Below are positions 24,520-33,015 of a stretch of DNA of 64,000 bases, piece by piece. The translations under genes and the position numbers were made by a program. The notes beneath the pieces are model-generated. The model ran no database searches and was not told where the DNA came from. It saw only the letters and a list, made by a program, of their open reading frames with translations. Origin of the DNA: CBDEGU01 sp965238045 (GTDB taxonomy: Bacteria; Acidobacteriota; Terriglobia; Bryobacterales; UBA6623); contig CBDEGU010000012.1 of the NCBI GenBank assembly GCA_965238045.1, positions 1,612,001 through 1,676,000 of the forward strand. The letters run 5' to 3'. How positions within the stretch are numbered: the stretch's first letter is position 1; each line of letters opens with the position of its first letter.

Positions 24520-24562
24520 TTGACTCAGTACTATTTCGCTTTTTATTCGCCTTTGGTACAAT
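24520..24562 (+). promoter_or_regulatory. Candidate recA promoter
   Basis: TTGACT (24520-24525) is followed 17 bp later by TTATTC, and a second -10-like TACAAT lies at 24557-24562. No palindromic LexA box was recognised. The choice among these is tentative. Confidence 0.35.
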
Positions 24563-24619
24563 CTCAAGACAGGGTTGAGATGGCAGGGAAGACCCCCAAC
24601 CCTAAAAAGGAGTAATCGT

Positions 24620-25720
24620 ATGACGGATCAGCGCGAGCGCACCCGCAATCTTGAGCATGCGCTCAGTGAAATCGAGAAAGCCCACGGCAAGGGCTCGATC
24701 GTGCGTCTCGGGTCGCGAGACTCTATTGTTCCAGTGAGTGTGATTTCCACCGGCTCGTTGGCGGTGGACGCCGTTTTGGGTGTTGGAGGACTGCCCAGAG
24801 GCCGGGTCACCGAGATTTTTGGGCCCGAATCATCGGGCAAGACCACGCTGGCGCTCTCAGCGATCGGGCAAGGACAGAAGGTTGGCGGGATGGCGGCTTT
24901 TATCGATGCCGAGCACGCTATGGACCCCGCTTATGCGGCGAATCTTGGCGTCGACGTGGACAATCTGCTTGTCTCGCAGCCTGACAGCGGCGAACAGGCC
25001 TTGCAGATCGTTGAGGTGCTCGTCCGCTCCGGCGCGGTAGACATCATGGTGGTGGACTCGGTCGCGGCGCTGGTACCCAGAGCCGAGCTTGAGGGAGAGA
25101 TGGGGGCCACGCACGTCGGTCTGCAAGCTCGGTTGATGTCGCAGGCGATGCGCAAACTCACCGGCATTGTTTCCAAGTCCAACTGCTGTCTGATCTTTAT
25201 CAACCAGATCCGCGAGAAGATCGGCGTCATGTTCGGCAGCCCGGAAACCACGACCGGCGGGCGAGCGCTGAAGTTCTACTCCTCGATACGCCTCGACATT
25301 CGACGAATTGCCGCGATCAAGGATGGCGACAAAATTATCGGAAACCGAACTAGGGTCAAGGTCGTGAAGAACAAGGTTGCCCCGCCGTTCAAGCAGGCCG
25401 AATTCGACCTCATGTACGGCGAAGGCATCTCGTTCGAAGGGGATCTCGTCGATCTCGGCGTGGCCCACGATGTTGTCGCGAAGAGCGGGTCCTGGTACTC
25501 CTACGGCAGCGATCGAATTGGTCAGGGACGGGAGAATGCCAAACAGTTCCTCAAGGACAACCCGGAAGTTCGGGACAAGGTCGAGGTCGAACTTCGTCAA
25601 GCCCTTGAGTTGCCAGCGCAAGAACCGCCCGGCGAAGCGAATCCGCCGAAGGAACCATCCGCCGAGGCTTTATCCCCAGCGCCAAGGAATTCTGGTTTGC
25701 GTTCGGCCGCGCGGGCTTGA
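24620..25720 (+). CDS. recA: Recombinase RecA
   Basis: The 366-residue protein has every RecA hallmark: Walker A GPESSGKTTLA (68-78), MAAFIDAEHAMDP, IMVVDSVAALVPRAE (Walker B), MRKLTGIVSKSNCCLIFINQ and GGRALKFYSSIRLDIRR. It forms filaments on single-stranded DNA, promotes strand exchange and activates LexA-type repressors. ATG at 24620 follows AAAAGGAG. The C-terminal 40 residues are Pro/Ala-rich and variable, as usual. A strong hairpin follows at 25746. Confidence 0.97.
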   Translation: MTDQRERTRNLEHALSEIEKAHGKGSIVRLGSRDSIVPVSVISTGSLAVDAVLGVGGLPRGRVTEIFGPESSGKTTLALSAIGQGQKVGGMAAFIDAEHAMDPAYAANLGVDVDNLLVSQPDSGEQALQIVEVLVRSGAVDIMVVDSVAALVPRAELEGEMGATHVGLQARLMSQAMRKLTGIVSKSNCCLIFINQIREKIGVMFGSPETTTGGRALKFYSSIRLDIRRIAAIKDGDKIIGNRTRVKVVKNKVAPPFKQAEFDLMYGEGISFEGDLVDLGVAHDVVAKSGSWYSYGSDRIGQGRENAKQFLKDNPEVRDKVEVELRQALELPAQEPPGEANPPKEPSAEALSPAPRNSGLRSAARA

Positions 25721-25745
25721 AGCTCCATTGGGCAGCATGTCGGCC

Positions 25746-25779
25746 GAGACGCAGGCGATGAGATTAGCGCCTGCGTCTC
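25746..25779 (+). terminator. Hairpin downstream of recA
   Basis: GAGACGCAGGCG (25746-25757) pairs perfectly with CGCCTGCGTCTC (25768-25779) around a 10-nt loop, 25 bp after the recA stop. It is followed by only a weak T-run. The next 196 bp to the S41 gene contain no gene. Confidence 0.65.
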
Positions 25780-25975
25780 TTGCTGGGGGTGGGGCAGGTG
25801 AAATTACCGTCTTGCTGGGTTCCCCTTGGCGCCTGCCGGGAGAAGAGCCTTGCGATCACAAAAGAGCCCATATGGTGCGTTTCTGGGTCTCCTGTTCGCC
25901 CGCGTCCGCGACTGCCTCGCGCCTGACCGTCGAGCCCCAGCGCTATAATCGGGTGAAGAGTCCTTCCTCGCATCC

Positions 25976-27448
25976 ATGCGACTTCCTCTTGTTCTGCTGC
26001 TGCTGAGTGTCCCGATATCCGGACTCGGCGATGACCAGCTTGACGCCCAGCTCAGGCGGTTCGTGGAAGTCTACAACCTGCTCGAACACAGAATCGCGGG
26101 CCCGTTCGACCCCGAGCAGGCGATCTACCAAGGTGCTCTGCCCGCGATGGTGCGGACACTCGACCCGCACAGTGCTTTCCTCGATCGTGATCAGTATGAG
26201 TCGCTCCGGGAAATGGAGCGCTCGACCGAGAAGGGGTTTGGCAGCGTTGTCTCTCTCTTGCCGGGGCGAGTCATCGTGCTGCAGACCTTGCCGGAAAGTC
26301 CTTCGGCGCGGGCGGGCCTTTCTCCGGGCGATGAAATCATCGTCATCAATCGCTATTCCCTCGCCCGCTTGAGCATCCAGCAACTGGTGTCCCTGCTGGC
26401 TGAATCGAAGCAAAGGAAGGCGCGGTTGATGGTGAGGCGGCCGGGAGTCGCCCGCCTGATCCCGATGGAACTGGTTCCAGCCGAGATGGCGGATCCCAGC
26501 GTGAGAGGAGCGTTTTTCTTTCACCCCGGGCTGGCCTATGTCAAGTTAGCGAATTTCGAGGGGACTACCGCGGAGGACCTCCAGCAAACGATCGAGCAAC
26601 TCGGAGGGCAGGCGTTGAACGGGCTCGTGCTGGATCTGCGGCATAACCCCGGCGGAATGGTGGATGCGGCGCTCAAAACGGCGGCCTTCTTCCTCAAACC
26701 CGGCCAGCAGATCCTCTGGGTTCGGGGTCGCGAGGGCGAACCAGCCGAAGTCGCCGTGCCGGAGGGATATACCTCGTATGACTTCCCAGTTTGCGTCCTC
26801 GTCGACAATCAAACGGCCAGCGCGGCCGAGATCCTGGCAGGCGCCCTGCAGGATCATGATCGCGCCACGATTCTTGGCGACGCCAGCTTCGGGAAGGGAT
26901 TGGTTCAGAGCGTATTCAATCTTTCGGAAGGGGCGGCTCTCGCCCTAACCACGGCTCGTTATCTTACCCCGAGCGGCAGGTCGCTACAGCGGCCGCTCGA
27001 AAACTGTGACCTCTACGCATTGGCGACGTGCAGGGACTCCAATGGTCCAGACCGAATCTTTCACACCGATCAGGGTCGTACCGTCGTTGAGGGCGGGGGC
27101 ATTGTCCCTGACAAAATGGTTCGCGCCCGGCCGTATTCTCGTTTTGAAGCGGCCATGGAAGCATCGAACTCCTACTTCGAATTCGCGCGTCAATATCTTC
27201 AAGACCATGGGAGCGTGCAGAAGGATTTCGAAGTCTCGCCCCGGCTGCTGGACGAGTTTCAGCTCTTTCTTTCCCAGCGGCGGATCCACCCGAGTCTCGC
27301 CGAATGGTCGTCCACGGTGACTTTCATTCGCAGCAGGATCAAGCAAGAAGTTTTCAATCTGGCTTTGGGCGTCGAAAAAGGAGATGAAATCGAGATCCGG
27401 CGCGATCCCGTCGTCCAAGCCGCGCTCGTCGTGCTGGAACAGAAATAG
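25976..27448 (+). CDS. S41-family C-terminal processing peptidase
   Basis: The 490-residue protein has a signal peptide (MRLPLVLLLLSVPISGLG), a PDZ domain (about 90-165; SPSARAGLSPGDEIIVI) and an S41 catalytic domain. Ser282 in NQTASAAEILAGAL and Lys307 in FGKGLVQSVF are the expected catalytic dyad. It should be exported and cleave proteins near their C-termini. The C-terminal region beyond residue 350 is less conserved and ends in a helical segment. ATG at 25976 is the only start that keeps the signal peptide. Confidence 0.92.
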   Translation: MRLPLVLLLLSVPISGLGDDQLDAQLRRFVEVYNLLEHRIAGPFDPEQAIYQGALPAMVRTLDPHSAFLDRDQYESLREMERSTEKGFGSVVSLLPGRVIVLQTLPESPSARAGLSPGDEIIVINRYSLARLSIQQLVSLLAESKQRKARLMVRRPGVARLIPMELVPAEMADPSVRGAFFFHPGLAYVKLANFEGTTAEDLQQTIEQLGGQALNGLVLDLRHNPGGMVDAALKTAAFFLKPGQQILWVRGREGEPAEVAVPEGYTSYDFPVCVLVDNQTASAAEILAGALQDHDRATILGDASFGKGLVQSVFNLSEGAALALTTARYLTPSGRSLQRPLENCDLYALATCRDSNGPDRIFHTDQGRTVVEGGGIVPDKMVRARPYSRFEAAMEASNSYFEFARQYLQDHGSVQKDFEVSPRLLDEFQLFLSQRRIHPSLAEWSSTVTFIRSRIKQEVFNLALGVEKGDEIEIRRDPVVQAALVVLEQK

Positions 27449-27474
27449 AAGCAGCCGGCGAAGACTCTCAGCCC

Positions 27475-29169
27475 GTGTCACGACTCACTTTTTCTAGCGC
27501 TGCTCTGTTGGCCGTGTTGTTCACTGCTTGTGGCGGAGAGCAAGCTCCCAATCCCCAACCACGCCCTGCTAACTCGGATGTCGTGTTTACCGATGTCAGC
27601 TCCAGCGCCGGGATTCGCTTTACTCATCACAATGGCCGCTCGGGCAAGAAGTTCCTCCCGGAAACCCTCGGTTCAGGATGCGCCTTTCTCGACTACAACG
27701 GCGATGAGTGGCCCGACATTTTTCTCGTGAACGGCAAAGCCTGGGAGCCGGACAGCGGCCAGAAGACGACCGCCGCCCTCTACCGCAACAATCGGGACGG
27801 AACCTTTACTGACGTGACCGCCCAAAGTGGCCTTGATGTCGAGATGTACGGGTTGGGTGTCACCGCCGGCGACTACGACAACGACGGAGACGAGGATATC
27901 TACATCACAGCCTATGGCGCCGACCGCCTCTTTCAAAACCAGGGAGAGGGACGCTTTGAGGATGTTACCGGACAAGCAGGGATCCGCAACAACGATTTCG
28001 GCACCAGCGCGGCCTGGCTCGACTACGATCGTGACGGCCTGCTTGACCTTTTCGTCGCCAACTACGTCCGATGGTCCCGCGACGAGGATCTGTGGTGCTC
28101 GCTTGATGGAGAAACGAAATCCTATTGCACGCCGGAATCTTACCGCGGCGTATCCTCGCGCCTGTTCCGCAACACTGGTGACGGACACTTCGAAGAGGTC
28201 ACCCGCGCGGCGAACTTGCACGACGAAACCAGCAAGGTGCTCGGCGTGGCCATGCTGGACTTCGACCAGGACGGCTGGATAGACCTCTTTCTCGCCAACG
28301 ACACCGAACCCAACAAGCTTTACCGCAACAATCAAGACGGAACGTTCACCGACCACGGTTTGGCCGCCGGCGTCGCGTTCGGCGAGGACGGCCGGGCACG
28401 GGGCGCCATGGGCGTTGACGTCGCCGACTACGACCGCTCCGGCCGCCCGCATTTGATCGTCGGCAATTTTTCGAACGAGATGCTCAATCTCTACCACAAT
28501 GAAGGCGGCGGACTCTTCGTCGACGAAGCGCCGGCCAGCACGGTCGGTCCGGAGAGTCTGCTCTCTCTCACTTTCGGGATGTTCTTTTTCGACTATGATC
28601 TCGACGGCCTGCTTGATATCTTTGCGGCCAACGGTCATCTGGATGAAGACATCGAGCGAGTGCAACCCAAAGTACATTTCGCCCAATCGCCGCTGCTGTT
28701 TCACAACACGGGTAACGGCCGGTTCGAAGTGGCCATTGACAAAGTCGGCGCGGACCTCGCCAAGCCCAAGGTCGCCCGCGGCGCCGCCTACGCCGACTAC
28801 GACCGTGACGGGGATCTCGACATTCTAGTCACGACCAACAACGGACCTGCATACTTGTACCGAAACGATGGCGGCAATGTGGGCTCGTACCTGAGAGTGA
28901 AGCTCGCCGGGGAGCAGTCCAACCGTGACGGGATCGGCGCCATCGTCAGAGTTCGAAGCCGGTCTGGGGAACAATGGCGCATGGTGCGCAGCGGGTCCAG
29001 TTATTGCTCGCAAAGCGAACTCCCTCTGACCTTCGGCCTAGCCAGCGACGCGGTTGTCGACAGCGTTCAGGTGGAATGGCCCAGCGGCCAGCGGCGAACT
29101 TACACCAAGGTGGAGCCCAACCGGCAGTACGTCATTCACGAGCGAGACGGCCTGCGGGCATCGAAATAG
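27475..29169 (+). CDS. CRTAC1/ASPIC-UnbV FG-GAP repeat lipoprotein
   Basis: The 564-residue product starts at GTG 27475 with a lipoprotein signal (LLAVLFTACGG; Cys at the lipobox). Several FG-GAP/VCBS repeats follow with calcium-binding loops DYDNDGDED, DYDRDGLLD, DFDQDGWID, DYDLDGLLD and DYDRDGDLD. The end is the ASPIC/UnbV domain (IVRVRSRSGEQWRMV, SVQVEWPSGQRRTYTKVEP). Such proteins are numerous in Acidobacteriota and are presumed surface beta-propellers with unknown ligands. It sits 26 bp after the S41 peptidase gene, probably co-transcribed. Confidence 0.92.
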   Translation: MSRLTFSSAALLAVLFTACGGEQAPNPQPRPANSDVVFTDVSSSAGIRFTHHNGRSGKKFLPETLGSGCAFLDYNGDEWPDIFLVNGKAWEPDSGQKTTAALYRNNRDGTFTDVTAQSGLDVEMYGLGVTAGDYDNDGDEDIYITAYGADRLFQNQGEGRFEDVTGQAGIRNNDFGTSAAWLDYDRDGLLDLFVANYVRWSRDEDLWCSLDGETKSYCTPESYRGVSSRLFRNTGDGHFEEVTRAANLHDETSKVLGVAMLDFDQDGWIDLFLANDTEPNKLYRNNQDGTFTDHGLAAGVAFGEDGRARGAMGVDVADYDRSGRPHLIVGNFSNEMLNLYHNEGGGLFVDEAPASTVGPESLLSLTFGMFFFDYDLDGLLDIFAANGHLDEDIERVQPKVHFAQSPLLFHNTGNGRFEVAIDKVGADLAKPKVARGAAYADYDRDGDLDILVTTNNGPAYLYRNDGGNVGSYLRVKLAGEQSNRDGIGAIVRVRSRSGEQWRMVRSGSSYCSQSELPLTFGLASDAVVDSVQVEWPSGQRRTYTKVEPNRQYVIHERDGLRASK

Positions 29170-29229
29170 AGTCTTGTCGGCGCATGCGGGCGGAGAACAC
29201 TGGAATACGCCGTTCTCCGCCCCACGACT

Positions 29230-29472
29230 CTACGCCCTAAAAGAAGTAGTTCCTGCGCTCACCGTCATAAGACCCGGTCCGCAAACAGCACTTCTTGAAA
29301 TTTGCGCCCGGAACGGCAAGGGCAAAGATCGTTTCTTCCGAGTTTTTCGAGGAGTTCTTTGTCTCCGTGGACAACGCGGAGCCCGCGTTTGACCTGTGTT
29401 TCGGAAGGGTATCCTTGGCGGCGCTTGCTAGAGCGCGTGAAAGGACTGGTTAGTTCGAATGTGGTCTTTCAT
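29230..29472 (-). pseudogene. Small SEC-C motif protein with two 1-base frame breaks
   Basis: An ATG at 29472 is preceded by GGAGGTG. The start reads as a good homologue only if one A is removed from ATGAAAGACC, giving KTTFELTSPFTRSSKRRQ. The frame then continues through QVKRGLRVVHGDKELLEKLG and RNDLCPCRSGRKF. A second extra base (TTT for TT) hides the closing FKKCC of the zinc-binding SEC-C motif (CPCxSGxxxKxCC), after which the frame ends at 29230. Two independent indels in short homopolymers suggest decay or sequence error. Confidence 0.7.
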
Positions 29473-29641
29473 GGCACACCTCCAGTCACGACCCCACGAT
29501 AGCACAGTCAAGTTTGAACCAGGATTTCCGTTTTGACTGTTTCAATGTACACGTGGTGGAAAGAGGAATCCTCCTGGGGCACAATGCTGTAGCGGCCTTG
29601 GAGCCGGCTATGTCATCTCAACGCGCCACGGGAGGACTCCC

Positions 29642-29887
29642 ATGAAAGAACTCTACTATATCGGACTTGATGTTCATAAGGCTGGAGCTCGCCGAGCCCA
29701 GACGATTTGGATCGATCGGGCGGGTGGTGAGTTATTGCGGGTTGTGTTCGGCGCAACGCGAGTTGGCCGGCAAGACGCCTTGCGCATGGCCCGCGGGGCT
29801 GCCGCGAGGGTCCTCCCTCAGATTAGCCCGCCTATGGGTGATGGGATTGAGCTGAGTGACACGAATTCGAGATTCGTGCTACCTTGA
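29642..29887 (+). pseudogene. IS110-family transposase remnant with internal deletion
   Basis: ATG 29642 with GGGAGGACTCCC upstream starts MKELYYIGLDVHKAG, the DEDD-type N-terminus of IS110 transposases. Within 20 codons it jumps to sequence that, in the +1 frame (29667-29855), reads RFGSIGRVVSYCGLCSAQRE, part of the C-terminal Transposase_20 domain. The middle of the gene is gone. The 290 bp upstream (to 29473) hold only the possible left end of this element. Confidence 0.75.
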
Positions 29888-29917
29888 GTCGGGTCCGCTG
29901 CGTTCCTATTTCACGCC

Positions 29918-30550
29918 ATGCACATCCCTGATGGTTTCTTGTCGGCTCCGGTTTGGGTGAGCCTTGACGCAATCGCTATACCCAGCGTTGGTTACTTGGT
30001 GCGGCGCACCGAGGCGACGTTTGAGACTTCGCGCATCCCTCTGCTGGGGGTGCTGGGCTCGTTTGTGTTCGCGGCCCAAATGGTCAATTTCCCGGTTTTG
30101 GGCGGCACTTCGGGCCATCTCATTGGCGGCGCGCTGCTGGCGCTGACGCTGGGGCCCTGCGCGGCGACGGTGGTAATGACCGCGATTCTGGCGGTGCAGG
30201 CACTCGTATTCCAGGACGGCGGTCTGCTGGTGCTGGGCGCCAACGTCTTCAACATGGCTATTGCCGGCGTGTGGGCCGGTTATCTGCCGATGAAATGGTT
30301 CGGACACAGAGGAGGCCGCTGGCGAAGCATTGCGGCCTTCACCGGCGGCTGGCTCTCGCTCATGGTGGCCGCGACATTGGCGGCCGCGGAGATGAGTATT
30401 TCGGGCGTGGCGCCAGCCGGTCCGCTGTTTACGATGATGCTCGGCATTCACGCGGTGACCGGCGTCGCCGAGGGACTGATCACGGCCGCTTCTCTGACGG
30501 CGATCGAACGGCTCGATCCCGCCCTCGCCGCCGGGGAGCCAGCCTCATGA
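29918..30550 (+). CDS. cbiM: ECF transporter S component CbiM (cobalt or nickel)
   Basis: The 210-residue membrane protein begins MHIPDGFL, the N-terminus whose Met/His residues bind the metal ion in CbiM/NikM. It contains GGTSGHLIGGALLALTLGP and ILAVQALVFQDGGLLVLGANVFNMA, both family signatures, with about six to seven helices. It is the metal-binding subunit. Cobalt and nickel members cannot be separated by eye. No cobalamin riboswitch was recognised upstream; the gene follows a decayed IS110 by 30 bp. The next gene overlaps by 4 bp. Confidence 0.92.
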   Translation: MHIPDGFLSAPVWVSLDAIAIPSVGYLVRRTEATFETSRIPLLGVLGSFVFAAQMVNFPVLGGTSGHLIGGALLALTLGPCAATVVMTAILAVQALVFQDGGLLVLGANVFNMAIAGVWAGYLPMKWFGHRGGRWRSIAAFTGGWLSLMVAATLAAAEMSISGVAPAGPLFTMMLGIHAVTGVAEGLITAASLTAIERLDPALAAGEPAS

Positions 30551-30825
30551 AGAAGATTGCGCTGCTCTTCCTCGGCATAGCGGCCATTCTTGTCCTCTTC
30601 GGCGGCATGATGGGTTCGTCGCTGCCCGACGGGCTAGAATCGGTGGCGGAATCGCTAGAATTCGCGGACTTCGCCGACGTGCGCCAGTGGAGACAGTTCG
30701 TTGACTACGAATGGAGCGCCCTCGATCCGCGGTGGCAGGTGGCGGTGGGAGTTCTGGGCGTCGCGTTGCTCTATATGTTCGGCATTCTGTTCGGGCGCCG
30801 GATTCGGCGGCGGAGAAACCGCTAG
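30547..30825 (+). CDS. PDGLE-domain protein (CbiN-like)
   Basis: The 92-residue protein has two membrane helices (IALLFLGIAAILVLFGGMM and VAVGVLGVALLYMFGILFG). An outside loop between them carries SSLPDGLESVAE, the PDGLE motif found as a CbiN-type accessory subunit of metal ECF transporters. It starts with ATG at 30547, overlapping the cbiM stop. The following cbiQ GTG begins directly after its stop. Confidence 0.88.
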   Translation: MKKIALLFLGIAAILVLFGGMMGSSLPDGLESVAESLEFADFADVRQWRQFVDYEWSALDPRWQVAVGVLGVALLYMFGILFGRRIRRRRNR

Positions 30826-31551
30826 GTGCATTATCTTGCGCTGGAGACCTGGAGCCTGGCTCAGAGCCCCATCCACCGAATCGATCCGAGGGCGAAAATC
30901 GTCGCAGTTCTTGCGGTACTTCTGGCTGTCGCGTCCGCGGGTTCGGGGCAGCCGGCTTTCTCCTACGCCGGATACTTTTCCCTTGTGACGGTGGCCGCCC
31001 TGTGGAGCCGGCTTCCGCTTCTGGCGCTGTTGCTGCGGACGTTCATCGTATTGCCGTTCATTGTCGGAGTCGTGATTCTCAATCTGATGGGAGGAGATCT
31101 CGGCCGTGCGCTGGAAGTGGTGGTGCGCGCCGTCCTTTCTTCCTATGTGGTGCTGCTGATGCTTGCAACAACACCCTTTCCGAGACTGCTGCTCGGGCTG
31201 GAGTCGCTCGGACTTCCCAGTTTCTTCTTGATGATTTTGCACTTCGTCCACCGCTATCTTTTCTTGCTGATCGATCAGGCCCGAAACCTGCTGGATGCGC
31301 GTAACTGCCGCGCGCCGACAGGCGAACGCACGTCCTTGTTTCAAGCCGCGGCTGGTATGATCGCGCTCTTGTTCGCTCGAAGTTACGGCCGTGCCGGCCG
31401 TATCCACAGCGCGATGCTGGCGCGAGGTTTTTCTGGAAGGTTCTTGGCTCTGCACAGACCGCGAATGCGCGTCTGGGACTGGCTCTTTCTTGCACTCGCG
31501 CTTGCATGTTTGTCATTTATCCGTGTCGCCGGGAGCCTCTGGGCTTGCTGA
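30826..31551 (+). CDS. cbiQ: ECF transporter transmembrane component CbiQ
   Basis: The 241-residue protein starts at GTG 30826 directly after the PDGLE gene stop. It has about five helices and the T-component coupling motifs near the C-terminal half (ARSYGRAGRIHSAMLARGF, resembling the usual A-R-S coupling helices; the early sequence ALETWSLAQSPIHRIDPRAK is also typical). It links the substrate-binding subunit to the ATPase. Organisation MNQO in order is canonical. Confidence 0.9.
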   Translation: MHYLALETWSLAQSPIHRIDPRAKIVAVLAVLLAVASAGSGQPAFSYAGYFSLVTVAALWSRLPLLALLLRTFIVLPFIVGVVILNLMGGDLGRALEVVVRAVLSSYVVLLMLATTPFPRLLLGLESLGLPSFFLMILHFVHRYLFLLIDQARNLLDARNCRAPTGERTSLFQAAAGMIALLFARSYGRAGRIHSAMLARGFSGRFLALHRPRMRVWDWLFLALALACLSFIRVAGSLWAC

Positions 31552-31608
31552 GAGTCGATCTGATCCCTCGGTGTGAGTGTTCGCGGCGCCGCATGATGGA
31601 GTTCTGAG

Positions 31609-32331
31609 ATGGAACGGGTCATTGAAGCCAAGAATCTTGGCTACTGCTATCCGGATGGCACGATCGCTCTTGCCGCAGTCGATTTTTCGCTGTATGCGGG
31701 TGAGACGGTAGCGGTTTTCGGCGCCAACGGTTCGGGCAAGACGACGTTCTTGCACCGGCTGGTAGGGCTTCTCGACGGCGAAGGCGAGGTGATCGTTTGC
31801 GGAGAGCGCCTTGAGAAGACTACGCTGGCCTCGGTTCGCCGGAAGGTTGGGATCTTGTTCCAGGACTCGGATGACCAGTTATTCATGCCGACCGTGGAAG
31901 AGGATGTCGCCTTCGGACCCCTCAATATGGGCCTCGACGGCCGCGAAGTGAGAAGCCGCGTGCGGCGAGCGCTGGAACGCGTGGGGATGGAGCAACTCGC
32001 GGCCAGGCAGCCATATCACCTGAGCGCGGGAGAGAAACGGAGGGTTGCCCTGGCCGGTATTCTGGCGATGAATCCGGGTATAATCTTGCTCGACGAGCCC
32101 TCCACGTTTCTCGATCCGCCGGCCCGCGCTCAACTTGTGGCTATTCTCCGCGACCTGCCGCAAGCGAAACTCTTGGTCACCCATGATGCCAGCCTCGCGC
32201 GTGAACTGGCGCATCGAGCTGTGTTCTTCGAGAAAGGTTCGATCATCAGCAATGGCGAAGTGGACGAGATCTTGACGGCCCATGGCTGGGATATGAGCCG
32301 GAAGACGGCCGCGCTGACCCAGCAGGGCTGA
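31609..32331 (+). CDS. cbiO: ECF transporter ATPase CbiO
   Basis: The 240-residue ABC ATPase has Walker A FGANGSGKTTFLHRL, Q-loop ILFQDSDDQLFMPTVEEDVAFGP (the DDQLF segment is typical of CbiO/NikO), signature HLSAGEKRRVAL, Walker B IILLDEPSTFLD and H-loop LLVTHD. It powers the cobalt/nickel importer encoded by the three genes just upstream. ATG 31609 follows a short gap. 32332-32462 holds no gene and should contain the hslV promoter. Confidence 0.93.
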   Translation: MERVIEAKNLGYCYPDGTIALAAVDFSLYAGETVAVFGANGSGKTTFLHRLVGLLDGEGEVIVCGERLEKTTLASVRRKVGILFQDSDDQLFMPTVEEDVAFGPLNMGLDGREVRSRVRRALERVGMEQLAARQPYHLSAGEKRRVALAGILAMNPGIILLDEPSTFLDPPARAQLVAILRDLPQAKLLVTHDASLARELAHRAVFFEKGSIISNGEVDEILTAHGWDMSRKTAALTQQG

Positions 32332-32462
32332 AGCCGCACGCGCGAAGGGGGCAACATCGCCCTGGAGCCCGGACGCGGCCCGGTGAGGGTTGCCCTGTTT
32401 TCCGGTCAAGATTCTCCGCTCAGGGAAAGTCCAGCCCGTCGAGTATACTGAGGGATTCATCC

Positions 32463-33008
32463 ATGCCAAAACGCCCGAAGATTCGATCCACGACCGTCCT
32501 ATGCGTGCGCCGCAACGGCAAGGTCGTCATGGCCGCTGACGGACAGGTCACCATGGGCGGTGAAGTCATCAAGCACACCGCCCGCAAGATTCGCCGCCTC
32601 TACGACGACAAGATCCTGGCGGGTTTCGCTGGCTCCACGGCCGACGCGCTCTCGCTCTTCTCTCGTTTCGAGGACAAGCTGCAGCAGTACGGAGGAAACC
32701 TCAGCCGCGCCGCGGTCGAACTTGCCAAGGACTGGCGAACCGACAAGTCGCTGCGGCACCTCGAAGCTTTGCTGCTGGTCGCCGACAACAAAACCTCCCT
32801 GCTCGTCAGCGGCAGTGGCGATGTCATCGAACCCGACGAGGACCTGGCTAGCGTTGGTTCCGGAGGCCCGTTCGCCGTCGCGGCCGCCCGCGCTCTGGTC
32901 AGCAACACCAAGCTCAACGGCCGGCAAATCGCCGCCGAGTCCATGCGTATTGCCGCGAGCATGTGCATTTACACTAACGACAACATCCTCTTCGAAGAAT
33001 TGGAGTAA
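32463..33008 (+). CDS. hslV: ATP-dependent protease subunit HslV
   Basis: The 181-residue proteasome-like peptidase has a short propeptide (MPKRPKIRS) before the catalytic Thr of TTVLCVRRNGKVVMAADGQV. MGGEVIKHTARKIRRLYDDK and VGSGGPFAVAAARAL are family signatures. It assembles as a double hexamer with HslU and degrades unfolded proteins. The partner gene begins 7 bp downstream. Confidence 0.95.
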   Translation: MPKRPKIRSTTVLCVRRNGKVVMAADGQVTMGGEVIKHTARKIRRLYDDKILAGFAGSTADALSLFSRFEDKLQQYGGNLSRAAVELAKDWRTDKSLRHLEALLLVADNKTSLLVSGSGDVIEPDEDLASVGSGGPFAVAAARALVSNTKLNGRQIAAESMRIAASMCIYTNDNILFEELE

Positions 33009-33015
33009 GTCCTCG

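Noticed and set aside
24500..24619. LexA operator upstream of recA
   Set aside because: No convincing palindromic box of a known LexA type was found; only promoter-like hexamers.
29473..29917. Cobalamin riboswitch upstream of cbiM
   Set aside because: No B12-box or matching conserved core was seen; the space is filled by an IS110 remnant and only 30 bp separate it from cbiM.
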